64,000 nt of DNA from Lachnospiraceae bacterium (GTDB lineage: Bacteria > Bacillota_A > Clostridia > Lachnospirales > Lachnospiraceae), in contig JAILDD010000186.1 of the NCBI GenBank assembly GCA_024689605.1, forward strand, positions 1 to 64,000, in the 5' to 3' direction. The notes below the pieces were generated by a model, which made no database searches, had not been told where the DNA came from, and worked only from the letters and a program-made list of their open reading frames with translations. Shown piece after piece: positions 26,422-35,420 of the stretch (position 1 is its first letter; the number at the start of each line of letters is the position of its first letter). A program made the translations under genes and the position numbers.

Positions 26422-26591
26422 GGTGCATAGAGTGTCTTTACATATATTATTTTAGCGTTATTATATAAAATGATGTTAAATCAGCGCTGATCTTCAGAGT
26501 GTCTGATTTTTATATTGATGGCTGTTTTTATAGCCATAATTGAGTAACACGCAGGTTATCGAATTAACAGATCTCAAAGGAGAATGGAATA

Positions 26592-27380
26592 ATGGATAGT
26601 AAGATTAAGAATTTTATAACGGATTTAGTAATGGAAACTTATGGAGAATACTTTGAACTTGACCGAAACGAGATTTCAAAGGGGTTGGAACAGTTGTCAG
26701 GTCTTAAGAAGACTGTAGATATGTCAATTGTTGAGGAACTTGCGTTTTATGCACCGAGCGTTGTCATGAGTCTCATTACTACGCCAAGTTTTTTGAGTTT
26801 TGTCAGCGATACGCTTAAGTGTAATCATACACCCAATGTTGGCTTTGTGTCAAAGCTTCCGGAACCGACAGGTGTGAATATACAGGTGGATTTTGATTCA
26901 TATGACGAGAAGCTAGTTCATTTAATCACTGAAAAGATGGCAGAAGGGAGTGATAAGATGAGATGCTATGAAAAAGGAACCGATTATGTGTTAAAGGTGA
27001 TGGATATCAAACGAGGAAAAGCATCGGGTGAAGAGTTTATCTACACGACTAATGTGGCGGATTTTGATGCTGTACGATATTGCATAATGAACATTGGCAC
27101 AACGCTTCGTTTCCTCATGACGGATCCATGTTTTTATTTTACATTTAGGGTGAAAATGAAACATTATGCCGAAGTATCCGCGGATATGATGTGCGATGTA
27201 GCCAGGATGAATGAAGATGATGCATTTAGGTCGGAAATTGAGAAGATGGTTGAAACGAATTCGGAAGGTGACTGGGAGGTACCGGATGAGGATTGGAAGT
27301 CAGATATGGAGGCTGAATTAGAGGCTTGGGAGAAAATATGGGATGAGATGGATGAGGAGGACTGGGATGATGAGGATTAG
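26592..27380 (+). CDS. Acidic hypothetical protein, 262 residues
   Basis: Soluble acidic protein ending in a very acidic Trp-containing tail (about residues 218-262, WEKIWDEMDEEDWDDED). No domain is recognised. Start at 26592 after CAAAGGAG. The 216-bp upstream gap has no GGGACTCC element. Highly acidic tails are seen in DNA-mimic and chaperone-like proteins, but nothing here decides between these. Confidence 0.6.
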   Translation: MDSKIKNFITDLVMETYGEYFELDRNEISKGLEQLSGLKKTVDMSIVEELAFYAPSVVMSLITTPSFLSFVSDTLKCNHTPNVGFVSKLPEPTGVNIQVDFDSYDEKLVHLITEKMAEGSDKMRCYEKGTDYVLKVMDIKRGKASGEEFIYTTNVADFDAVRYCIMNIGTTLRFLMTDPCFYFTFRVKMKHYAEVSADMMCDVARMNEDDAFRSEIEKMVETNSEGDWEVPDEDWKSDMEAELEAWEKIWDEMDEEDWDDED

Positions 27381-27425
27381 GGAACAGGGTATGAGCCTGT
27401 GAAAAATAAGCAAAAATAAAATTAT

Positions 27426-27464
27426 AAGGCCTTCTATGGGATAAAAACCAAAGGAGGCCTTTTC
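27426..27464. terminator. Probable bidirectional terminator
   Basis: AAGGCCT/AGGCCTT arms with a longer loop between convergent genes; T-rich on the right, T-rich on the reverse strand to the left. Confidence 0.5.
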
Positions 27465-27517
27465 ATTAAGTGTACGCCATTCAATCTTATCAGATTTACG
27501 AAGACGGACTTTACTAT

Positions 27518-28510
27518 TCAATATAAAAGTATAGTTGCTTCATCAGGATGCTTCAGCATGTCGATTGCAACATCAAATCCCTGTTGTGCTGCTTGTTTTA
27601 TCCAATAAATACCACGTTCCTCATCTTTATCAAGTCCACATATTCCCTTATAATACATAACTCCAATATTATACTCAGACAAGGCCGATCCTTGCTCAGC
27701 AGATGCTAAATAATAATTCGCAGCTTTTTCATATTCTTCATAACGATAGAATATATTTCCTAGATGGCAGTTTGCTGCTTCATCGCCTTTCGCAGCTGCT
27801 TTTTTGAACCACCATATTGAATCTTCCACTTTCTGGCATATTTCCCCTAGAAATGTTAAATAGCAGGCTGGTAGCCCATAATCATCTTTCATTTCATAAT
27901 CCTTTGCATGCTTGTGGGTATATTTTTTCTCTGTTGACAATTCGAATAGTGGAAATCTACCGATTATATCTTCTTTTTTTATACATGGCAGTAACGCCTG
28001 TATTAGATTAAGTGGATATGGTGAAGGAGTACTTACCTCCCCATAATACATTTCTGCCACGATTCTTTCAAAATCCTTCATATCGTATACATCTGTTATA
28101 TTTGTCAATGGTGGAATTAATACAGAATAATCATTATAATCCATGTAAAGGGGATTAAAATCCATCTCTTTTTCAATAAGTAATATCTCGCATCCTTTTC
28201 TCAAAAAAGTTGACCAGCTGTGATCGATGTCTTTATTTGAAATAAATTTCTGAAATTGTTCGATTTCCGTAATTTTCATATCAGACTCCGGATCATACGC
28301 CCGAAAAGCAAAAACTAAACCCTCTACCTTCTTCCCCCCATTATTGCGTATAAATAAAGCATTAGTTAAGTCATAAAAATCACGTTTTTGCGATGCTTGT
28401 TTCGTACCGGAAAAAAAATCACTTTTATTGAAATCAGGCCAATACTCTCCCTCCTCCATGATCTTATCTATAATCGCGCTCTTTTGTATTGTCCAAAATA
28501 ATTCTTTCAT
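27518..28510 (-). CDS. Sel1-like repeat protein
   Basis: A 330-residue protein. The C-terminal part (about 230-330) has two or three Sel1-like/TPR repeats (AANCHLGNIFY, SALSEYNIGVMYYKG, GIYWIKQAAQQG), which form helical protein-binding solenoids. The N-terminal 220 residues are not recognised; they include FAFRAYDPESDMKI and LIEKEMDFNP. AAAGGAG precedes the ATG. It is divergent from the M28 peptidase gene and AT-rich. Confidence 0.75.
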   Translation of the reverse strand: MKELFWTIQKSAIIDKIMEEGEYWPDFNKSDFFSGTKQASQKRDFYDLTNALFIRNNGGKKVEGLVFAFRAYDPESDMKITEIEQFQKFISNKDIDHSWSTFLRKGCEILLIEKEMDFNPLYMDYNDYSVLIPPLTNITDVYDMKDFERIVAEMYYGEVSTPSPYPLNLIQALLPCIKKEDIIGRFPLFELSTEKKYTHKHAKDYEMKDDYGLPACYLTFLGEICQKVEDSIWWFKKAAAKGDEAANCHLGNIFYRYEEYEKAANYYLASAEQGSALSEYNIGVMYYKGICGLDKDEERGIYWIKQAAQQGFDVAIDMLKHPDEATILLY

Positions 28511-28666
28511 ATTGTAAAACTCCTTTATTGATATACGTTATCCGTCAAAAATTATGCCAAGATTTATCCGATAATTACGCATTATAACATACTATCAACG
28601 CGTAACAAATTCTACTTTTAATTAATGATCAAGGTATCAAAATCAGCAAAATCAGTTTAAGATAAC

Positions 28667-28741
28667 GGGACTCCGAAAATGACGGAGTGTAGCAACCTGC
28701 CGTCACGAAAGCGGCAGAGTAACAAATAGGAGGTTTTTTCA
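28667..28741 (+). promoter_or_regulatory. GGGACTCC leader of M28 peptidase
   Basis: GGGACTCCGAAAATGACGGAG (21 bases from 28667; CTCCG/CGGAG can pair) is followed by a second stem CTGCCG/CGGCAG and then ATAGGAGG before the ATG at 28742. A single copy of the element is present. Confidence 0.65.
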
Positions 28742-29512
28742 ATGAAAAATTCAAGGCTTGAAGAGCTGTTGCAGTACATTTCCTACTGCAGCAGCGAGGA
28801 GCGGTTCGATCGTATTAGTGAGATCCTTTCACGGAACTGGATCTATTACCACCATGAGACGGACCATGAAGCGCTGAATATTATTGTAGGTGATCCGGAT
28901 CGTGCCCTGGTAACGGTCTGTGCACACTATGATATTGTACCGGGATCCTGTGGAGCCAACGACAATGGCTCATCCTGTGCTGTGATGCTGGATCTGTGTT
29001 TGCGGCAAGCGGGAGATCCGAGCGTGTGCTTCGTGTTCCTGGACAGGGAGGAGAGCGGATTTTACGGAAGCAGGCTGCACTTCTCGAAACATCATCCGAT
29101 GATTACTGTCAACTTGGATGTGATTGGCGGTGGAGAACAGATTGTTTTCCATAACAGTGCAGAGGATTTGTGTGGTGGATCACCGCTGAATCAGATGCTG
29201 GAGGATATCGCTGATTCCTATGGGGCAGTCCGTACTGACCGTCTTCCTGTATGTGACACGGATACGATCATAAATTGTGGCTGTGAGGTTGTGACATTCA
29301 GTGCTTTTCCGGAGAAGGATGCAGCATATATCCGTGACACAGGCTGCCTTGCCTGCAATGAGGTGATTAAGTACATGCATGGTGGTCCTAAGGATGATAT
29401 TGAATACATTTCATTCGATACTATGGAACAGGTGGATGATATGCTGGAGGAATTTATCATCATAGTACGAGCGATTGCATCAGCAAATCCTGCACTGATT
29501 CAGCAGTTCTGA
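28742..29512 (+). CDS. M28 family zinc peptidase
   Basis: A 256-residue M28-type aminopeptidase-like protein without signal peptide. Zinc and catalytic residues in family order: His62 in AHYD, Asp74 in GANDNGS, Glu103/Glu104 in DREESGFYGS, Asp126 in NLDVIGG, and a C-terminal His near 233. It is short for the family, keeping only the catalytic domain, and probably acts on peptides in the cytoplasm. It is a single-gene unit with a GGGACTCC leader and a strong terminator. Confidence 0.82.
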   Translation: MKNSRLEELLQYISYCSSEERFDRISEILSRNWIYYHHETDHEALNIIVGDPDRALVTVCAHYDIVPGSCGANDNGSSCAVMLDLCLRQAGDPSVCFVFLDREESGFYGSRLHFSKHHPMITVNLDVIGGGEQIVFHNSAEDLCGGSPLNQMLEDIADSYGAVRTDRLPVCDTDTIINCGCEVVTFSAFPEKDAAYIRDTGCLACNEVIKYMHGGPKDDIEYISFDTMEQVDDMLEEFIIIVRAIASANPALIQQF

Positions 29513-29525
29513 CAATTACCAACTC

Positions 29526-29562
29526 ACTGCCGTGGATGGGGTCCCATCCACGGCAGTTTTTT
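29526..29562 (+). terminator. Strong Rho-independent terminator
   Basis: A 15-bp perfect stem ACTGCCGTGGATGGG and its complement around a two-base centre, followed by TTTTTT. Confidence 0.92.
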
Positions 29563-29584
29563 CGTGCGGCTTTTTTATGGTAAC

Positions 29585-29654
29585 GGGACTCCGAAATCCA
29601 GGTCCTGTAAATCTGCTGACAAGTGGTCAGCATCAAAATCAAAGGAGGTTAAAA
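29585..29654 (+). promoter_or_regulatory. GGGACTCC leader of zinc/HNH-like gene
   Basis: GGGACTCCGAAATCC, then GGTCCTGTAAA, a stem GCTGAC/GTCAGC, GCATCAAA and AAAGGAGG before ATG 29655. The order and several blocks match the leader at 25498. Confidence 0.72.
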
Positions 29655-30140
29655 ATGAATAGTCAGGTAATAAGCGAACAGAACAGGTGTGCAATCTGCG
29701 GAGAAAGGATAAAAGGATTGCCTAACAAGAATCGTGTATTTCCGAGAGCAATATGTAAGTGGACCGAGGGATACATGACATCAGAGGAGCGTGAACCGCT
29801 TAAGTGGATCGAATCTCCTTTGAATACCATTACGGTCCACTACGCATGCAGTACTTGCATAGGGTATGAGATTCCGGATGCGGCTTCTCTGCATATCAGC
29901 TACGGAAAGATGCATAAACTGAAATGCATAGAAAGAGAACTTGCGCCGATGATCAAGTTCTATGAGGAACACAAGCAGTCTCTACTGAATAGCCAGAACG
30001 GACATTGTGCCGGCTGTGGGTGCGAATTGGAATCGGGGATTCTCCGGCGAAGAGACCCCAACCAGCCAAGAGTTTGGGAGAATGCTTGTATTGTGTGCAG
30101 TGAATGCAACCGAAAAGAAGCGAGCTTTTCGGCTGCATAG
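29655..30140 (+). CDS. HNH-like zinc-binding protein
   Basis: A 161-residue protein with four Cys pairs: CAIC (12-15), CSTC near 69, CAGCGC near 120 and CIVCSEC near 147. The last two pairs, with the intervening N..R, resemble the zinc-bound HNH endonuclease frame, and the N-terminal CxxC/R-rich start also fits HNH-type proteins. I do not see a clear catalytic HH or HN pair, so nuclease activity is uncertain. ATG 29655 follows AAAGGAGG; the longer frame from 29532 would run through the leader. Confidence 0.65.
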   Translation: MNSQVISEQNRCAICGERIKGLPNKNRVFPRAICKWTEGYMTSEEREPLKWIESPLNTITVHYACSTCIGYEIPDAASLHISYGKMHKLKCIERELAPMIKFYEEHKQSLLNSQNGHCAGCGCELESGILRRRDPNQPRVWENACIVCSECNRKEASFSAA

Positions 30141-30197
30141 CTGTGTAGTTATTGTTTTATCAAACAAGCCGCATGGGTCCGGCAGAAAGGATGTTTT

Positions 30198-31343
30198 ATG
30201 GTAAAGAATAAAGCAGAAAATGAGAGAAACCTGAAGTCTGTGGTGCAGAATTATAGTCGTATATGTTGGTGTCCTACATCAAACAACTATCCGGCACTCT
30301 TCTATCTGTCAGGGCTCTTTAGCCCCTACTCAGGTATTGAGGATAAAGAGCTGCCGGATTTGTTCATCATTTCTGATGTCAGGCCACCGGTACAGTGGGG
30401 CTTTTATACACCAAGGTCATTAGGGTCTGAGGACTGGATGAATTCGAGCCACATATATCCGGAACCGAATGTGGATGGGGAGACTGAATATGATGGTCTC
30501 CTTTTTTCTGTGGATGTGTTGGCAGTAGAGAGGCTAGAAGATCTCAATCTTCCTATAGTTTTGTCATACGGAATGGATTCAATGAGACAGATAGCCGAGG
30601 ATACACGCCGGGTTACAGGAGAAACCTGGAGAGATGAGAGCCTGGTCGGCTTGGCAAATACTGATGGAAGATGTTTCTACATGCATGTATCTGTAAGTTC
30701 AGGTGATAAATGTTATGAAACAGATTTGGTCTATGTTTTTGCGGATCCTTTAAGCTTTGCGGTAGATTTTCTGCTGGAAGAAAGCGTACCGCTGGAATAT
30801 GTGGCTTATGGTGTATACGGACAGGGTTGGGATGGACTTGATAAAGGAACCTGGCTTGCAGAGATGATTCCACTTTTAAAGCCGGCCCATCTTCTTGCGG
30901 ACTCTACATTGCTTGTAAGTGATGTGCTCGACTGGAACAGATGCATTCGGGAAGAGGAAGATTCTCTTCAGGCTGCTTTGGCACTGTGGTCGTATGAACC
31001 TAAGCTGACTAAGTGGAAACATAAGCTGAGCATTGCTTTCGGAGATTTTGATGAATCCGGGCCTAAAAATTGTGTTCCATGGAATGACCGTTCGTCAATC
31101 TATAGTCTTGGATTTTATGATGTGGATGCTGATACCCTGCCCCATGCTGTAAGAGTGAGTGCTGAGGCGCATGTAGAGCAGGTGAACGGAATGATCCGGA
31201 TCAGGTTTTCTGAAAAGCCGGAAGTGGAGATCCGTATGGCAATGAAGAACCGGCACTTTCGCTATGACCCTAATGAGCACTGTTGGTATGCACCGGCAGA
31301 GCACGAAAACTTATTATTTGCAGAACAGTTAACACAGGCCTGA
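30198..31343 (+). CDS. Unknown protein D1, copy 1
   Basis: A 381-residue soluble protein, near-duplicate of the one at 35421. Conserved landmarks are CWCPTSNNYPALFYL near 22, FIISDVRPPVQWGFYTP near 55 and YVFADPLSFAVDFLL near 180. The C-terminal part IRMAMKNRHFRYDPNEHCWYAP (abridged) resembles the DUF5710-type ending with R.DP....WY. No known family covers the main body. It starts 57 bp after the HNH-like gene and ends 20 bp before a VirD4-like ATPase, with which it is paired in both copies. Confidence 0.72.
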   Translation: MVKNKAENERNLKSVVQNYSRICWCPTSNNYPALFYLSGLFSPYSGIEDKELPDLFIISDVRPPVQWGFYTPRSLGSEDWMNSSHIYPEPNVDGETEYDGLLFSVDVLAVERLEDLNLPIVLSYGMDSMRQIAEDTRRVTGETWRDESLVGLANTDGRCFYMHVSVSSGDKCYETDLVYVFADPLSFAVDFLLEESVPLEYVAYGVYGQGWDGLDKGTWLAEMIPLLKPAHLLADSTLLVSDVLDWNRCIREEEDSLQAALALWSYEPKLTKWKHKLSIAFGDFDESGPKNCVPWNDRSSIYSLGFYDVDADTLPHAVRVSAEAHVEQVNGMIRIRFSEKPEVEIRMAMKNRHFRYDPNEHCWYAPAEHENLLFAEQLTQA

Positions 31344-31363
31344 CATGGCAGAAAGGAGTAAAA

Positions 31364-32695
31364 ATGAATGCAGAATATGCTTTAAACAGAGTGCTTGCGC
31401 AGGGACACACTTTGTCCGAGAACACAAGGGAAACCGGTCTGAATAATAATGTGCTGGTGGTAGGGATCAGCGGGTGCGGAAAGACCGGAGGCTATGTGGA
31501 GCCGAATCTTCTGAATACCGGCGGCAGTATCGTGGTGGCAGATACGAAAGGTATGCTGTACAAAAAGTATGGCCCCGCCATGGAGGCGCGGGGCTATAGG
31601 ACGATGTGTATCGACTTCGTGCATCCGGAAAGATCGGCACCTTACAACCCATTGGATGCAGTGGCATGTGTTACCTATAAGAAACCTTTGGATTTCCATG
31701 TTTATGATGTTGTATCTGGAAGGTATAGGAGCGTTATTGATTCGGATGAGGATTTCCTTGGGAGGGAGGTTAAAGGCTACCGTGAATTGGATTTGTTGGC
31801 AATGGCTGCACTTCTGATACCGGAGGAAGCTGATAAAAAAGAAATATTCTGGGTAGATGCGGCACGGAATGTACTGGTAAGCCTCATGGCCTATGTCATT
31901 GAGTGTATGCCTGAAAATCAAAGGCATCTTGGCTCCGTGGCAAAGCTCTATAGGGAGATGTCTGCAGAGATAAGTGCAAATTACAAAAGGCAGGACTGGG
32001 GTGGAGTTAGCTTCTTCTGTGCGCTGGAGGAAAAGGATCCGGAAAGTTTTGCGGTCAAGAAGTACCGCATGTACAGCAGCAGCTTCCTTACAGAAAAGAC
32101 CTGGGCCTGCATACAGCAGTTCGTGTCTAATTCGCTTACTATTTTTGATCCCAGAGAAAACCACAGGCTCTTATGCAGAAAGGGACTGAATCTGGCTGAA
32201 CTGGGCCGTGAGAAGACAGCGCTCTTCGTAAATATCAGCGATATGGATCGCAGCATGGATACTGTAGTAAATCTGTTTTATACCCAACTATTCCAGGTAT
32301 TGTGCAGGGATGCGGATGCACAGGATGATTACTGCCTGAAGGTGCCGGTTCATATTATGCTGGATGATTTTGCCTCGAATGTGTTCATTCCTGATTTTGA
32401 TAAGATCATTTCCGTTATAAGATCAAGAGATATCAGCGTGAGCGTGATAATCCAGTCTATCTCACAGCTTGATGGTATGTATGAAAGTGCAAAGGCTTCG
32501 ACCATCATTAACAACTGCGACTCAATGCTGTACATGGGCGGTCAGGATGTCGGCACGGCCAGATTTTTTGCAGAAAAGGCCGGAAAGTTACCGGAAACCA
32601 TTCTTAAGCTTAAGACTGATGAGACATGGCTCTTTACCAGAGGGAAAGACCCTGCTCTGGTTAAGAAGATTCCCCCGTATTCCATGGAACTGTAA
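31364..32695 (+). CDS. VirD4/TraG-like ATPase, copy 1
   Basis: A 443-residue P-loop ATPase of the type IV coupling-protein family. Walker A GISGCGKT at 34-41 (Lys40), then VVADTKGMLY, and in the C-terminal half the family block MLDDFASN.FIPDFDKIISVIRSRDISVSVIIQS (shortened here) with the following NNCDSMLYMGG. It lacks the N-terminal membrane helices of true conjugation coupling proteins, so it is probably soluble. It usually pumps DNA or protein; no relaxase or other type IV secretion gene is in the window. ATG 31364 follows AAAGGAG. Confidence 0.85.
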   Translation: MNAEYALNRVLAQGHTLSENTRETGLNNNVLVVGISGCGKTGGYVEPNLLNTGGSIVVADTKGMLYKKYGPAMEARGYRTMCIDFVHPERSAPYNPLDAVACVTYKKPLDFHVYDVVSGRYRSVIDSDEDFLGREVKGYRELDLLAMAALLIPEEADKKEIFWVDAARNVLVSLMAYVIECMPENQRHLGSVAKLYREMSAEISANYKRQDWGGVSFFCALEEKDPESFAVKKYRMYSSSFLTEKTWACIQQFVSNSLTIFDPRENHRLLCRKGLNLAELGREKTALFVNISDMDRSMDTVVNLFYTQLFQVLCRDADAQDDYCLKVPVHIMLDDFASNVFIPDFDKIISVIRSRDISVSVIIQSISQLDGMYESAKASTIINNCDSMLYMGGQDVGTARFFAEKAGKLPETILKLKTDETWLFTRGKDPALVKKIPPYSMEL

Positions 32696-32879
32696 GACTA
32701 TACCATGAAACCTGTCGGACTGATGCAGCCGGTGTAGTATTTTACAATCAAACCGACTGTATTTCCGAAGGCGAGATAAAACACTGCTATAAGGTGTGCA
32801 CGAAATTGAGCAGGTGTTCTTTTTATATGGAGCCAGTACGTAACCTGTATATTTCACCTAATTCACAGGAGGATTACCA

Positions 32880-35093
32880 ATGAAACAGAACGAAAATAAG
32901 ACCATTACAGAGTACCGTATGTATGACGATGGAAAGGTTACTGGAATTCTCAGGGATACCCGGGAGTGTGGCAGCGACCGTAAGCTTCTGGGCAGACTTG
33001 AGCTTGCCGAGGGAAAGTTTCTGGAGGATTTCATCCTTAAGCCAAGTGTTATGGAAAGGGTTATAGGGGAGCTTCCTTATATGTCTGGAGATGGAGGCAT
33101 AGAGCTCATCAGGCTGGAGGATCCTCTCATCCTTTCTGAAAAAATGAATGAAACGGAGGCACGGAAAATGTTTAGAGCTTATTTTGACAAGAAGATAGAG
33201 TTCAATGAAAAAGCCATAATGGCAATTCTTGAGTCTGTGCCGTTATCCGTGCCGGATGAACTTAATAGCCGGGAAGAGGACGGGGGTGATGAAGAAGAGG
33301 ATATGGATGAGCCTATTGATCCTGAGGAAATGGATGCATTGAACCCCTTCTTCAGCAGGCATGAACCTGATGCGACAGAGTACCTTATAAATTATAATGA
33401 GCGCTTTAAGGATGCATTCCCCACGATGTTTCGTGACGGGCTCATTGCCCAGACAGAAAGCTGCCTGATAGGCAGAACTAAACCAAATGCACTGCTTATT
33501 GGGTCTGCAGGTGTGGGCAAGACGAAGATTGCAGAAGAAATTGCAAGAAGGATTGCCAACCATGATGAATCGGTACCTGACCAGCTTCGGGATTGCACTA
33601 TCTGGGAGCTGCCTCTTTCAAATATCGTTGCGGGCAGTGGCTTGGTGGGTGATGTTGAGAAGAAGGTAAAGACAGTCCTTGATTTTGCTCAGGATCCTGC
33701 AAACAAGTGCATTCTTTTTATCGATGAGGTCCATCAGATGGTAGGCGAAGGACAGACATACGATAAGATTGCGCAGATCTTCAAGCCGGCTCTTGCCAGG
33801 GGAGATATGAAGGTCATAGCAGCTACTACGCTGCAGGAGAGCCAGAATCTTATGCGTGATCCGGCATTCAACAGAAGATTTACCCGGCTTATCGTGGATG
33901 AGTTTACGAGGGAGCAGACGGAGGAGATTCTTAAGCAGATGCAGGTGACTATGTTTGACCATTATCATCAGACAGTGGTTTTAAATGACAGAGTGATTCA
34001 CGAGATCGTGGTGACAGCAGATGAATTCAGGACCGCAGGTTCACATAGGCCTGACAATGCCATTACTTTAATGGACCGTGCCATGGCGGATGCCTTTATT
34101 GCAAAGCGGAATTTTGAGACACAGGCTACGGATCCTGTGGTGCTCAAAGCTATTGAGGCTAATCCGATTATAGCGTTGACACGCCTGCAGCTCCGAGAGA
34201 CTGCGATGAGGATAATGACCGGAAACAGTGAAAAGACCGAACCGGACATGGAGCGGCTTCGTCAGAGGCTCAGTGTGATAAAGGGCCAGGATGAGGCAAT
34301 AGGGACAGTCATGGACATCATCACCCGTGATCAATTGAATCTCTACCCCAGAACCTCCCCCATTACCCTTCTATTTGCAGGTAATTCCGGAGTGGGCAAG
34401 ACTGAGGTCGCCAAAATAATCGCTGCGGAGCTTACGGATGCAAAGCCTATCATATTGAATATGACGGAGTATCATTCTGCCGCATCTATTAATCGTATAA
34501 TAGGTTCGCCTGCGGGTTACAAAGGCAGTGATTCAAAGGCAGAACTCCCCTTTGATATCCTGGAGTCCAATCCGTTTCAAGTTATTCTCTTAGATGAGTT
34601 TGAGAAAGCGGACATAAGCGTACAGCGATTGTTTATGAATGCTTTCGAGGAAGGGTGGATAAAAACTGCCAGGGGTACTCTGATAGACTTTTCACGCACG
34701 ATCATCATTGCTACAACGAATGCGGGGCACAAGGCCGTCTCCGAGCGCATCGGATTTTCAAGGGAAAGCGGAAGCGAGCTCAAAGAGACCGTGGGACAGC
34801 TTTCAGAATTTTTTGACATGGAACTCCTGAACAGGTTTACTGCGATCATAGATTTCAATGCGCTCACAAGGGATGATTTCAGGAATATAATGGCGTCCCA
34901 GTATGAAAGGGATGTGGCGGATATAAGGTCACGCAGGTCAGGTATGGGATGGTTGCCAGATAAACTTACGGAAGAGCAGCTGGAAGACCTGGTAAAGAAA
35001 CATTTCGTAAGGGAGTTGGGGGCACGTCCCGTGAAGAAAGTCATACGTTCATTCATAGAGGATATTGCCATAGCGCATAATAAAACTGCGTGA
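32880..35093 (+). CDS. Clp-family double-AAA+ unfoldase
   Basis: A 737-residue ClpA/ClpC-like unfoldase. AAA1 Walker A GSAGVGKT at 208-215 with Walker B ILFIDEVHQM. AAA2 Walker A GNSGVGKT at 501-508 with ILLDEFEKAD and sensor ATTNAG. The loop IGF at 624-626, between AAA2 sensor and the C-terminal small domain, matches the tripeptide that docks into ClpP. The first ~190 residues are not a typical Clp-N domain and contain an acidic stretch, so substrate choice may be special. A clpP gene lies 1.5 kb downstream. Ribosome site CAGGAGG. Confidence 0.88.
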   Translation: MKQNENKTITEYRMYDDGKVTGILRDTRECGSDRKLLGRLELAEGKFLEDFILKPSVMERVIGELPYMSGDGGIELIRLEDPLILSEKMNETEARKMFRAYFDKKIEFNEKAIMAILESVPLSVPDELNSREEDGGDEEEDMDEPIDPEEMDALNPFFSRHEPDATEYLINYNERFKDAFPTMFRDGLIAQTESCLIGRTKPNALLIGSAGVGKTKIAEEIARRIANHDESVPDQLRDCTIWELPLSNIVAGSGLVGDVEKKVKTVLDFAQDPANKCILFIDEVHQMVGEGQTYDKIAQIFKPALARGDMKVIAATTLQESQNLMRDPAFNRRFTRLIVDEFTREQTEEILKQMQVTMFDHYHQTVVLNDRVIHEIVVTADEFRTAGSHRPDNAITLMDRAMADAFIAKRNFETQATDPVVLKAIEANPIIALTRLQLRETAMRIMTGNSEKTEPDMERLRQRLSVIKGQDEAIGTVMDIITRDQLNLYPRTSPITLLFAGNSGVGKTEVAKIIAAELTDAKPIILNMTEYHSAASINRIIGSPAGYKGSDSKAELPFDILESNPFQVILLDEFEKADISVQRLFMNAFEEGWIKTARGTLIDFSRTIIIATTNAGHKAVSERIGFSRESGSELKETVGQLSEFFDMELLNRFTAIIDFNALTRDDFRNIMASQYERDVADIRSRRSGMGWLPDKLTEEQLEDLVKKHFVRELGARPVKKVIRSFIEDIAIAHNKTA

Positions 35094-35129
35094 ATTCCTA
35101 GAAAATTCCTACCGTATAATTTAAAGGCA

Positions 35130-35171
35130 AAGCAGAAAAGCACTATTGGGTAAAGGCTTTTCTGCTTTTTT
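35130..35171 (+). terminator. Rho-independent terminator
   Basis: A 12-bp stem AAGCAGAAAAGC/GCTTTTCTGCTT followed by TTTT. It ends the unit with the Clp unfoldase. Confidence 0.85.
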
Positions 35172-35294
35172 GATGCTGAAACCATCTTGCTATGTGGATT
35201 GACATATATAGCATGCCAGTCAGAACAGACTTTGTACACTAAAGCAGATATTCTGCATAAGCACAGGGGTATTATCCCCAGAAAGGAGCAGCAA

Positions 35295-35354
35295 ATGAAA
35301 TTTGATGCAACTGCAATAACAGAGGCAATGATGGAGTCCAGAATACCATGCTAA
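35295..35354 (+). CDS. Possible 19-residue peptide
   Basis: ATG 35295 behind AAAGGAG gives MKFDATAITEAMMESRIPC. Support is only the ribosome site. The 327-bp gap 35094-35420 otherwise holds the terminator at 35130. It may be a leader peptide or the remnant of a longer gene. Confidence 0.25.
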   Translation: MKFDATAITEAMMESRIPC

Positions 35355-35420
35355 AAGAACATAACAAAAAAAGCAATAGTTAAACCAGCATTCCGGAAGA
35401 GTCCGGAGAAAGGAAAAATA

